A stretch of 21,619 bases of DNA from IMG/VR virus record IMGVR_UViG_3300034104_001971, positions 1 to 21,619 of that record. One strand, given 5' to 3'. The translations under genes and the position numbers were made by a program. The stretch's first letter is position 1; each line of letters starts with the position of its first letter. This DNA comes from a virus. The notes beneath the pieces were generated by a model. It was given only the letters and a program-made list of their open reading frames with translations. It was not told the DNA's origin and made no database searches. Below, piece by piece: positions 7,929-13,968 of the stretch.

Positions 7929-8274
7929 TGTACTTTTGAGTTGTTTAGTTTATAGTCAACCAAAGGTAGTTGAGTTTCAAGCGAAAAAAAAAATTTGGGA
8001 ATGGGATTTGAGGTTGAAAAGTAGAGGTGGGAAGGGGGGGCATCGTATATATAAGATTTATAAAGGTTGTGTAGACTACTTTCAAAAATAGTTCTGTATA
8101 TGGCCGGCCCAAAAAAGTAATTCCTTTAAGTCCCCCCCGTCGTGCCAGGCCTTGCCCGTCTACCTTGCCAATACAAAACAAAAATAGGTTACCTTATAAC
8201 TAATATTATGTTAAGTAGAGCGTTAACTACTTATATATCAATACATTATAAATATAGATAGTTATAATGTATAT
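7929..8274. other. Gene-free gap between terS and terL; candidate packaging (cos/pac) region
   Basis: No convincing ORF is present on either strand. The stretch holds a run of seven Gs (8034-8040) and a run of seven Cs (8132-8138), the GC-rich palindrome GGCCGGCC (8103-8110), the short dyad GTAGACTAC (8071-8079), a dyad TAAGTAG/CTACTTA (8212-8218, 8227-8233), and a 10-bp inverted repeat at 8241-8272. A TACCTTTG box on the minus strand (7968-7961) resembles a -7 element before terL but lacks a clear -33. Terminase recognition sites often lie next to terS and terL in phages, so a packaging site is a reasonable inference. Confidence 0.4.
8241..8272. repeat. 10-bp perfect inverted repeat directly after terS
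   Basis: ATACATTATA (8241-8250) and TATAATGTAT (8263-8272) are perfect reverse complements around a 12-nt spacer, starting 2 nt beyond the terS stop codon. There is no T-run, so it is not a standard terminator. It could be a stem-loop at the end of the terS message or a protein-binding dyad, for example for terminase. Confidence 0.7.
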
Positions 8275-8613
8275 TTATTCTGCCTTATTGTCATCTATTT
8301 GCAGTGTTCGGTTGTCTTGTACCAGGATATTAGGCTTAATTATCTCAATGGCTATTTGGTTTAGGTTGCCTTCGATTTTGCTTTCTATCTTCTGTGTTGG
8401 TAGACCAATATAGTAGGCGCAAAAGAGCTGAATGGCTTTCATATCCCCCTCTTTGATCTTCTCATGTAGTTTGGTAAAGGCTGTAGTTGCCATTGGGTGT
8501 AGCTTCTCTCTTATTGCATCTTCATCCATGCGCTTAGGTCGACCAGAGTTAGGACGTGGGCCGCCCCACTGTCCCTTTGGTTTCTTTGTCTCTATTATTT
8601 CAGCTTCGCTCAT
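8275..8613 (-). CDS. terS: Probable terminase small subunit
   Basis: This protein of 112 residues is counted from ATG 8613 (MSEAEIIETKKPKG). It has the Gly/Pro/Arg-rich opening GGPRPNSGRPKR seen in many small terminase-like proteins, followed by a helical DNA-binding region with LHPMATTAFTKLHEKIKEGDMKAIQLFCAYYIGLP. Small terminases recognise the packaging site and load the large subunit. The frame is open to ATG 8718, but that start would read through two palindromes and overlap the preceding gene, so the internal ATG is preferred. Its position, first in the head operon and before terL, supports the call; the sequence alone would be weak. Confidence 0.75.
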   Translation of the reverse strand: MSEAEIIETKKPKGQWGGPRPNSGRPKRMDEDAIREKLHPMATTAFTKLHEKIKEGDMKAIQLFCAYYIGLPTQKIESKIEGNLNQIAIEIIKPNILVQDNRTLQIDDNKAE

Positions 8614-8651
8614 AGTTGGTTCTGTTTGGTTATTCAACCTTTGTAATGTAG

Positions 8652-8717
8652 TAAAGTTAACTTTATTGCAACTTGGTTGCATTTTATTTATCGCTATCCT
8701 TTTGCAACATCGTTGCA
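8652..8717. promoter_or_regulatory. Three palindromes upstream of terS (candidate operators)
   Basis: Two copies of the 15-bp dyad TGCAACnnnGTTGCA lie at 8667-8681 (spacer TTG) and 8703-8717 (spacer ATC), starting 36 nt apart. Each is flanked by a T before and TTTT after. A perfect 14-bp palindrome, TAAAGTTAACTTTA, lies at 8652-8665. The rightmost copy overlaps the 3' end of the upstream small gene; the other two lie between that gene and terS. Repeated dyads just before the first late structural gene suggest binding sites for a regulator, or terminase sites. Confidence 0.55.
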
Positions 8718-8903
8718 TTTTTCTTTCTGCTGTATTATTTCCATATTATGGCTAAACCCTTTCGGATCATTCACTTTCTCAAATATTTTAAACTTGATCC
8801 AGTCACCAGGTTGATCATTAATGTATTCAATAAAATCCGGTTTAAATATGTTTAAGTATAAACCGGATTCAGCCTTTTTAATATAGAAACCTTTTCTTTT
8901 CAT
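8694..8903 (-). CDS. Small conserved-looking protein of unknown function
   Basis: This 69-residue protein is not recognised. It begins MKRKGFYIKKAESGLYLNIF and contains GDWIKFKIFEKVNDPKGFSHNMEI, a pattern of alternating hydrophobic residues that suggests a small beta-rich fold. The frame has normal composition and a start after an A-rich leader, so it is likely real. It is the first minus-strand gene at the divergent junction with the plus-strand island and precedes terS by 80 nt. Its last codons run through one of the TGCAACnnnGTTGCA dyads, giving the ending KCNDVAKG. No minus-strand promoter with a good TAnnTTTG box was found in the 158-nt AT-rich region before it. Confidence 0.6.
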   Translation of the reverse strand: MKRKGFYIKKAESGLYLNIFKPDFIEYINDQPGDWIKFKIFEKVNDPKGFSHNMEIIQQKEKCNDVAKG

Positions 8904-8993
8904 GTAAGTAAAAATAAATAGAATTTACATAAACTATTGATATTTATTTGTTTACATATCATTGAAATAAATATTTAAAAATAATTATATTAA

Positions 8994-9027
8994 ATTGATA
9001 TTATATTGACATACAATACTATATTTG
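8994..9027 (+). promoter_or_regulatory. Bacteroidota-type promoter of the plus-strand island
   Basis: TATATTTG at 9020-9027 matches the -7 consensus TAnnTTTG in full. A partial -33 element, ATTG, lies at 8994-8997, with 22 nt between the two boxes. Transcription would begin near 9033, about 30 nt before the first ATG at 9062. The surrounding 8904-9061 is strongly AT-rich and otherwise holds nothing recognisable. Confidence 0.6.
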
Positions 9028-9061
9028 TATAAATATTAACACAAACAAAAAACAAACTATT

Positions 9062-9139
9062 ATGAAAGCATTTATCCTGATCTCAGCAATTTTCGCCGGT
9101 ATTATTCTTTTTAACCTTAGCGCATGGAGTTTAATTTAA
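9062..9139 (+). CDS. Tiny hydrophobic membrane peptide (25 aa)
   Basis: A 25-residue ORF begins MKAFILISAIFAGIIL and is almost wholly hydrophobic after Lys2, forming one predicted membrane helix. ATG 9062 follows an A-rich leader and is the first start codon after a good promoter. The stop is 6 nt before the next gene, so it would be translated as the first gene of the plus-strand island. Its function is unknown. Peptides of this size can act as membrane toxins, regulators of membrane proteins or leader peptides. A second tiny membrane peptide occurs in the same unit. Confidence 0.5.
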   Translation: MKAFILISAIFAGIILFNLSAWSLI

Positions 9140-9145
9140 TTAATC

Positions 9146-9334
9146 ATGTTTACATTAATCAACTCTCAGGGCCATTTCCTCACTAATTATGGTATGCAAA
9201 AATGGTGGTTTATTGATAGCATTGAATTTGCTTTCACTTTTGACAATTTCCAGGATGCTCAAAGCTTTATGGAATATCATGAAATAAGCAATTTAAAAGA
9301 CTTAAAAGTTTACACTATTAATACTAAATTCTAA
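9146..9334 (+). CDS. Small protein of unknown function (62 aa)
   Basis: This 62-residue soluble protein is not recognised. It begins MFTLINSQGHFLTNYGMQKW and is rich in aromatic residues (eight Phe, three Tyr, two Trp). A middle segment, FDNFQDAQSFMEYHEISNL, is predicted helical, and the C-terminus is a short strand (LKVYTINTKF). It may be a compact alpha/beta domain. It starts 6 nt after the 25-aa peptide and ends 13 nt before the next gene, as expected for one transcript. The composition and A-rich leader support a real gene. Confidence 0.6.
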   Translation: MFTLINSQGHFLTNYGMQKWWFIDSIEFAFTFDNFQDAQSFMEYHEISNLKDLKVYTINTKF

Positions 9335-9347
9335 AAAACAAAACAAC

Positions 9348-9734
9348 ATGAACACAGAAAAAACAGCAACAGAAATTATTGTTTCTAACATCATTGAAAC
9401 AATTAACACAATGGATGAGAACGAATTAGTTCAGCTTAACAATGAATATTGTCGGTCTATTAATGCGACAGATAGTGAAATTTATGGTAACGATGATGAT
9501 TTTATGGAAACTTTTTTCGGTAGAGGAACAGCTCCAATGCGATTAGCCCAGGCTATTTGTTACGGCGATTATCACTACTATCATGAATATGTACGCTTTA
9601 ACGGTTACGGAAATTTAGAAACATTTCAGAATATGACGACCGACCAACTTTGCGAACTTGTTCCAACAATGGCCGAATATATTGCTGAAAACTTTTATGA
9701 ATTTGAATACTTATTCCCTAATTATGAAAATTAA
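9348..9734 (+). CDS. Acidic phage-associated protein of unknown function (128 aa)
   Basis: This 128-residue, strongly acidic protein has a helical N-terminus (residues 1-40) and a distinctive central block: YGNDDDFMETFFGRG, then YGDYHYYHEYVRFNGYGN. The block combining NDDDF with YGDY and FNGYGN resembles uncharacterised proteins I recall from Bacteroidota phages and mobile elements; I know of no assigned function. High negative charge could suit a DNA-mimic or inhibitor role, but that is speculation. The start follows an A-rich leader. Its end overlaps the start of a 30-residue membrane peptide by 11 nt, so the two are likely coupled in translation. Confidence 0.75.
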   Translation: MNTEKTATEIIVSNIIETINTMDENELVQLNNEYCRSINATDSEIYGNDDDFMETFFGRGTAPMRLAQAICYGDYHYYHEYVRFNGYGNLETFQNMTTDQLCELVPTMAEYIAENFYEFEYLFPNYEN

Positions 9735-9816
9735 CCCACAACTTTTGCGCTTAATCATCGCGCTAATTATCGCGGGCCTAATTATTGGGCAACTCCAGGA
9801 TACTTACTCACTTTAA
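9724..9816 (+). CDS. Tiny membrane peptide (30 aa)
   Basis: A 30-residue ORF begins MKINPQLLRLIIALIIAGLI, giving a short basic N-terminus, one strongly hydrophobic helix of about 15 residues and a polar tail QLQDTYSL. This is the layout of a single-pass membrane micropeptide. ATG 9724 lies within the last four codons of the preceding gene (11-nt overlap), which argues for translational coupling. The stop is 20 nt before the next gene. Function unknown; a membrane toxin, an anti-lysis factor or a superinfection-exclusion peptide are all possible. Confidence 0.5.
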   Translation: MKINPQLLRLIIALIIAGLIIGQLQDTYSL

Positions 9817-9836
9817 AAACTATAAAAAAAACAATC

Positions 9837-10385
9837 ATGAAAACAGTATTTTCTAGCAATTCAGAACTATCAAAAGTATGGGCTAAACAAACGCAACAAA
9901 TAGGCCGGGCCTCTAATATGTTTTTTGATGGTGAAATAATTTATTCATACGGTCATCATTATCAAATAGCACATTTTATTGATGCTCCAAACGGTCAAAA
10001 AGTTTGTTTTATCAATTCAAATGGTTTCAGTAATTCAACCGCAAAACATACAAACCACGTTTGGCGATCTATCCCAAACAATATTTTGACTTTTTATGTT
10101 CCTTTCATTATTGACGGCTGTTATTGGTATAAAGAACAATATATAAAAATTGAGCATTTGCCAACCATAATAAATAAAATGATGGAAAACATTGATAAAA
10201 TAATATCAAAGCAATTAACGGCTAAAACCAATTTTCACTATTTTGGTCAGGCATACAATCAATACGCAAAGGTTTTGCACATTTGCGAACTTTTTAACAT
10301 ATCAAACCCATCAATACCCCAAAAATGGTTTGAGGCCGAAAAAAAGAGTAATTTAATATCCTATAAAATGGCATTGGTTAACTGA
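9837..10385 (+). CDS. DUF8033-like phage protein of unknown function (182 aa)
   Basis: This 182-residue protein carries the series WAKQTQQIGRASNMFFDGEI, IYSYGHHYQIAHF, then a turn with NGQKVCFINSNGFSNSTAKH. The W-x-x-Q, GRaxNMxF-x-G, YSYGxHxxIA and final S-x-T-x-KH pattern matches a domain of unknown function common in phages and mobile elements (DUF8033 from memory, not verified). The C-terminal half, from about residue 95, is helical and Ile/Lys-rich with no motif I recognise. It is the last gene of the plus-strand island and is followed by a clear terminator. Its start follows an eight-A leader. Confidence 0.75.
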   Translation: MKTVFSSNSELSKVWAKQTQQIGRASNMFFDGEIIYSYGHHYQIAHFIDAPNGQKVCFINSNGFSNSTAKHTNHVWRSIPNNILTFYVPFIIDGCYWYKEQYIKIEHLPTIINKMMENIDKIISKQLTAKTNFHYFGQAYNQYAKVLHICELFNISNPSIPQKWFEAEKKSNLISYKMALVN

Positions 10386-10409
10386 TGAGGCCATAAGGCC
10401 GAAACAATT

Positions 10410-10436
10410 AAAGGGCATTAGATTTGCCCTTTTTTT
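10410..10436 (+). terminator. Rho-independent terminator of the plus-strand island
   Basis: AAAGGGCA (10410-10417) pairs with TGCCCTTT (10425-10432) around a 7-nt loop and runs into a seven-T tract (10430-10436). It lies 25 nt past the last plus-strand stop. A smaller GGCC-ATAA-GGCC hairpin (10389-10400) sits just before it. Confidence 0.9.
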
Positions 10437-10457
10437 GTATTAACCTAAATAGATAAG

Positions 10458-10607
10458 ATGGAAAATTACGAAAACCTTTATAATTGGATAAACTCCAATT
10501 ATTCAGCCCTTCAAATATCCTATATAAATTACCACAATAGAGAGAATATAAATTTTACGCTGTATTGTATTGGTATGTATGTTAAGCATCAAAGCCTTTT
10601 TTCATAA
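10458..10607 (+). CDS. Possible small protein (49 aa), convergent with the DnaA-like gene
   Basis: A 49-residue ORF starts at ATG 10458 with MENYENLYNWINSNYSALQI and is rich in Tyr, Asn and Ile. It looks like a compact helical peptide of unrecognised family. It lies after the island's terminator, so it would need its own promoter, and none is obvious. Its end overlaps the end of the minus-strand DnaA-like gene by 26 nt. It occupies what would otherwise be an empty stretch, and its composition is protein-like, but support is weak. Confidence 0.35.
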   Translation: MENYENLYNWINSNYSALQISYINYHNRENINFTLYCIGMYVKHQSLFS

Positions 10608-10992
10608 CATCAACAGCACAGCCTAAATTTTTTATCTGTTCAATTACCTGTATGCTATCCAATTCGCATGGGATGGCAACCATAATAATTGTAGGTATAA
10701 GATACTTTTGTTTTATGCATGAATTAACCTGATCAATAAAATTACAGGTTATTTCATCGCCTATACTTATCATGTCCTTAATCTTATTAATCCCATGAAT
10801 TACAGTCGTATGATCACTACCAAAAAATAAGCCAATTTCAGCCAATTTAAGACCCATATTTTTACGGGCAATGTAATAGTAAGCATGACGGCATAAAACC
10901 AAGCCACGCGCCCTATTTTGCCCTTTAATCGCATCCTCAGGCATACCACTAACAAAACTTACAACAGACAATAAATTTTCTTTTGTTAACAT
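10582..10992 (-). CDS. Stand-alone DnaA domain-IV-like DNA-binding protein
   Basis: This 136-residue protein holds a helix-turn-helix like the C-terminal domain of the replication initiator DnaA. Residues 35-73 run RHAYYYIARKNMGLKLAEIG, FFGS, then DHTTVIHGINKIKD, which includes the DnaA signature DHTTV. The AAA+ ATPase domain is absent. About 60 extra C-terminal residues (IPTIIMVAIPCELDSIQVIE and onward) look like a small alpha/beta unit I do not recognise. It probably binds DnaA-box-like DNA. It could recruit host replication proteins to the phage origin or block host DnaA. It sits beside a repeat-rich non-coding region and the primase-helicase gene, which supports a role in initiation. Confidence 0.85.
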   Translation of the reverse strand: MLTKENLLSVVSFVSGMPEDAIKGQNRARGLVLCRHAYYYIARKNMGLKLAEIGLFFGSDHTTVIHGINKIKDMISIGDEITCNFIDQVNSCIKQKYLIPTIIMVAIPCELDSIQVIEQIKNLGCAVDVMKKGFDA

Positions 10993-11016
10993 AACTTATT
11001 TTTTAAAATGTATAAA

Positions 11017-11041
11017 ATAGTACCTTGTATTGCATAGTACC
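11017..11041. repeat. Direct repeat ATAGTACC upstream of the DnaA-like gene
   Basis: ATAGTACC occurs at 11017-11024 and 11034-11041, a 17-nt period, 25 to 49 nt before the start of the DnaA-like gene. The spacing and position would suit an operator pair or autoregulatory site. No full TAnnTTTG -7 box is visible on the minus strand here. Confidence 0.5.
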
Positions 11042-11111
11042 CTTTCTTTTATCTTTAATGAACCTTTTATTATCAAAGAGAATATATCTTATTAAGTAAC
11101 CATGTATATAC

Positions 11112-11215
11112 CAAAAACCCCAAAAACTCCCAACCTACTGGTTGACAAAAAACCCGCAAAAATCCCTGACAAAAACTCCCCAAAAATCCCTGGCAAAAAA
11201 CCCCACCAAAAATCT
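11112..11215. repeat. Iteron-like array of CAAAAAnCCC units
   Basis: Units of the form CAAAAA(n)CCC start at 11112, 11121, 11146, 11157, 11170, 11181, 11194 and 11207 (the last degenerate), with steps of 9, 25, 11, 13, 11, 13 and 13 nt. In the gap between units two and three lies a short inverted repeat, CAACC-TACT-GGTTG. The minus strand therefore carries seven runs of three or four Gs separated by T-rich loops and could fold as G-quadruplexes. Steps of 11 and 13 are not multiples of three, which argues against coding. Confidence 0.75.
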
Positions 11216-11258
11216 TCTGTGAACGTAGTGAACAGAACCCAAACCAAAATAGCAGGAT

Positions 11259-11448
11259 ACACGATTACACGATATTTTCATCTTTCCTTCTTTCTCTATA
11301 TATATAAGAATCCCAAAAAAAAACAAACATACCCTAAAAAACAGAAAAAATCGTGTAAATGACGTATCCGCATTGATTCTCAACCACTTAGCTACCCAAA
11401 ATCGTGTAAAAATCGCGTACCAATGACGTTCCCGACCAAAAATGACGT
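11259..11448. repeat. Dispersed repeats ATCGYGT(A) and ATGACGT
   Basis: ATCGYGT occurs as its reverse complement at 11259-11265 and 11267-11273, and forward at 11350-11356, 11401-11407 and 11412-11418. Two more inverted copies lie in the 3' end of the primase gene (11554-11560 and 11573-11579). ATGACGT occurs at 11359-11365, 11423-11429 and 11442-11448. Between the inverted and forward groups is an AT-rich and pyrimidine-rich stretch (11274-11310). Confidence 0.65.
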
Positions 11449-11467
11449 ACCCAATTTATATGTCATA

Positions 11468-13966
11468 TTAAAATAAATCATCATGTGTTTCTTTTCCTTT
11501 ATTAAAGTTATACATCTTTTTTCCTCCAGCACTTTTTTCTCTCTTATTTAGGTACGCGATATTTAAAATGGTACACGATTCTTCAATTCCTTTGGTGAAC
11601 CTTTTTACGCTATAATCCTTCTTATCAAAACCCGACATTGTCATAAAATCGTTATATAATTGCTCTAGCTTTATCCACCCAACTTCCTCCTCCAAAAACC
11701 CTAAAAAATACTCCAAAAACTCCTCCCCGAACTGCACTCTGATCTGCTTCCTTTTTATTTTCTCAGACGATGCAACCTCCAAAACCCCAAACTCAAGGTA
11801 TCCTTGCACGCAGTCAAACATCAAATTATAGAACCTGTTCCACTCATCTTTATCCCAATCATCAAAAAGCTTATGTCCAAACTCATCTTCTGGTGTCCGC
11901 TTCGGCCCAAAATATCCGCTAAACTCCAACACCTTCTGCCTTCTCTTTGCGTGGTTACCACTATTTGGAATGGTGTAGTTCGTGGTGAACATCACCTTTG
12001 GTGAGTCACTATATGGTATAAACAACTCATCCTTGTTCTTCTTTTCTACTGTAATCCCTTCAGTTATAATGCTATAAAAACCCTCAAAATCCACGTTCCT
12101 TCGCGTATCCTCAATAGCCAGTATCCTTGTATCGAGGTCAACCCTTTGAAAGGCAAATGACTTGTCAAATTTGAAGTTCTTACCATCAACCCGAACAATA
12201 TTAAGTAAATACCCCAATGCCTTTACAAAAATTCCCTTTCCAGTACCTCCTCCATTGGCTTCCTTCTCAGTCTCCTCTGCCAATATCACCGAAAATGGGC
12301 GAGATGGGTCTTTATAATTGTGCAATAAATAGCCTATCAACCCCAAAGCATAGATGTACCTATCCTTGTCCGAGTCCGAAATCTTCTCAATAAACCTAAA
12401 ATATTCTATCTTTTCTAACTCAATATCCCCATCAATCACAATAAAATGGTCAATAACTTGCGATTTCCATACTACTTTTCCCAACTCTCCATAGCTTTTT
12501 AGAGTTATTTCCGTTTTGGAAACAACTGCCACTCCATTTTTAAATGGAAAGTAAGCCTCATTCTTGGTATCCTTTAAAAAACTAAGATCTGCCCTCTCAA
12601 AGAACTCAAAAAAAGCATCGCTAAACAACACAGTTGCCCCCTTATAGATCAACTCAAGTAAATCTTGAGGTGTGACCCCACCATCAAACGAGTCTGGCAA
12701 TTTATCCACATAATCCTTGATAAATCTCTTAATCTGCTCAGTAGATGCCTCCTCTACAAACCCATCTTTTACCCTTACAAGCCTATAAATGGTTGACCCA
12801 CTATCATAGAAGTATAGCCTAAACCCTCCTATTGTGGTAAGAAATACTTGCAACTTGTACCTGTTGACTGATGCTTTTCCCTTGTCATCAACATCCCAAA
12901 ACGTGCAAATCTCATCTCCCCACCTCGCATCAAGCTCATCAACCATTACTTTAGCATCATCCAAACTTTTGTTATGCTTTTTTACCAAAATCGTAACAAG
13001 GTCATCCTTACTTGCCCCATCATTCTTCTTGGAAAACAACTCTCTTTCTACCCTATCACCGAAGGATGTTTTTTTTTCTCCGTATCCTTGGTCAAGCAAC
13101 TGCCGAGCAGCCTGCTTGAAATCTCCTCCACATTCCAAAATGGCAAACACAGCAGCCAATTTGTAACCTTTTTGTACTGTAAATGGTGTGTTCACACTAA
13201 ATACACTAAAAAGTCCAAGTCCTTTGTTCCATGATCCACTATGCTCTGCCTCCGAGCCAGGTCTTAAAAAGTAAATCCTATCACTATTCTCTTTCACAAC
13301 TCTCCATCCGTTCCTACTCATCAACTCAACCACATCTCCTCTCCTATTGTAGTCATCAAACGGACTAACCCCATAATCCTTGGTTGACGGCCTTTGGTGT
13401 GCCTCAATGATTACTTCCTCATATATTTCATTAAATGACCGCATAATCTCAAATAAAACCTCGCGTTCATCCAACGATATAACATTTATCCCTTCTTGTT
13501 CGACCTCATAACCATCCGTAGGCGGTGCAACAACATATCCACCTTCTCCCCTTGTCTCAATAATGCAATAAGATTTGATGGAAGGGTTATTCTTACTTTC
13601 TTCCAATGTCGGTAATCGCTGTGCGAGTTTCTGATTCTTTTCAATCGCCTCGCATTGATAGATGAGGTGTTTGCCATTGCTTCTTGTTTTTACGATGTGC
13701 AACTTCTTGTACAAGTCAGGTGGAATCGCAGATTGTATCGCCTCCCACAGGTCATAGGTCTCATACTTTGTATCAATATCAATCACCTCAAGATTGCCAC
13801 TAACCGCCCCACAAATAATAGCCACTCCTTTTGCCCTATTATCTGCCATTTGACGGGCTAATTCTTCTTCCTTTATCATTTCCTCTTGGTAGACCTTCCA
13901 AGGGAAAATAGCCTGCTTATTTTCATTTACAGCAATAGTATTGATGCCGAGTTGTAAGTAGTTCAT
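11468..13966 (-). CDS. PrimPol and SF3 helicase fusion (primase-helicase)
   Basis: This 832-residue protein joins two activities. Residues 1 to about 170 are a bifunctional primase/polymerase domain: EVIDIDTKY with Asp63 and Asp65 as the metal-binding pair, then SNGKHLIYQC with the conserved His, then IETRGEGGYVVAPP. A middle region (about 215-310) resembles the linker of other phage primase-helicases. The C-terminal half is an SF3/D5-type helicase: Walker A in GGGTGKG near 573, the acidic motif LAIEDTRR near 618, and motif C in VMFTTNY followed by the Arg pair in HAKRRQK. It would prime and unwind phage DNA. It is last in the early operon, 2 nt after the VRR-NUC gene, and faces the origin candidate. 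Confidence 0.92.
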   Translation of the reverse strand: MNYLQLGINTIAVNENKQAIFPWKVYQEEMIKEEELARQMADNRAKGVAIICGAVSGNLEVIDIDTKYETYDLWEAIQSAIPPDLYKKLHIVKTRSNGKHLIYQCEAIEKNQKLAQRLPTLEESKNNPSIKSYCIIETRGEGGYVVAPPTDGYEVEQEGINVISLDEREVLFEIMRSFNEIYEEVIIEAHQRPSTKDYGVSPFDDYNRRGDVVELMSRNGWRVVKENSDRIYFLRPGSEAEHSGSWNKGLGLFSVFSVNTPFTVQKGYKLAAVFAILECGGDFKQAARQLLDQGYGEKKTSFGDRVERELFSKKNDGASKDDLVTILVKKHNKSLDDAKVMVDELDARWGDEICTFWDVDDKGKASVNRYKLQVFLTTIGGFRLYFYDSGSTIYRLVRVKDGFVEEASTEQIKRFIKDYVDKLPDSFDGGVTPQDLLELIYKGATVLFSDAFFEFFERADLSFLKDTKNEAYFPFKNGVAVVSKTEITLKSYGELGKVVWKSQVIDHFIVIDGDIELEKIEYFRFIEKISDSDKDRYIYALGLIGYLLHNYKDPSRPFSVILAEETEKEANGGGTGKGIFVKALGYLLNIVRVDGKNFKFDKSFAFQRVDLDTRILAIEDTRRNVDFEGFYSIITEGITVEKKNKDELFIPYSDSPKVMFTTNYTIPNSGNHAKRRQKVLEFSGYFGPKRTPEDEFGHKLFDDWDKDEWNRFYNLMFDCVQGYLEFGVLEVASSEKIKRKQIRVQFGEEFLEYFLGFLEEEVGWIKLEQLYNDFMTMSGFDKKDYSVKRFTKGIEESCTILNIAYLNKREKSAGGKKMYNFNKGKETHDDLF

Positions 13967-13968
13967 AA

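Larger units (their letters stand above)
10993..11467. other. Candidate phage replication origin (non-coding, 475 nt)
   Basis: No supported gene lies here. The region combines an iteron-like array, inverted and direct ATCGYGT sites, ATGACGT sites and an AT-rich segment that could unwind. It is flanked by a DnaA-like DNA-binding protein and a primase-helicase. Iterons, an AT-rich segment and an adjacent initiator gene are the usual parts of plasmid and phage origins. The assignment is an inference. The region must also hold the promoter of the DnaA-like gene and the end of the early operon. Confidence 0.5.

Noticed and set aside
7945-8181. Minus-strand ORF of 78 codons in the terS-terL gap
   Set aside because: It starts within and reads through homopolymer runs (C7/G7, A11), has no domain and low-complexity aromatic/Pro content. 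A non-coding role fits better.
8614-8718. N-terminal extension of terS from ATG 8718
   Set aside because: It would translate through two palindromes and overlap the upstream gene by 25 nt. The internal ATG 8613 gives a protein starting just before the family-like Gly/Pro/Arg segment.
11112-11215. Possible CRISPR-like or tandem-repeat array
   Set aside because: Units are only about 10 nt with irregular 9-13 nt steps and no unique spacers of constant length. No cas genes are present.
11102-11362. Plus-strand ORF of 86 codons over the repeat region, with a Lys/Pro-rich product
   Set aside because: Its composition simply reflects the C/A-rich repeats, whose steps of 11 and 13 nt break the reading frame, and no promoter or neighbouring plus-strand gene supports it. 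The opposite-strand ORF at 11135-11383 fails for the same reasons.
12702-12710. TTATCCACA, a perfect E. coli-type DnaA box
   Set aside because: It is a single copy within primase codons (Val-Asp-Lys) and isolated from the repeat region. Near matches elsewhere also fall in coding sequence, so chance is likely.
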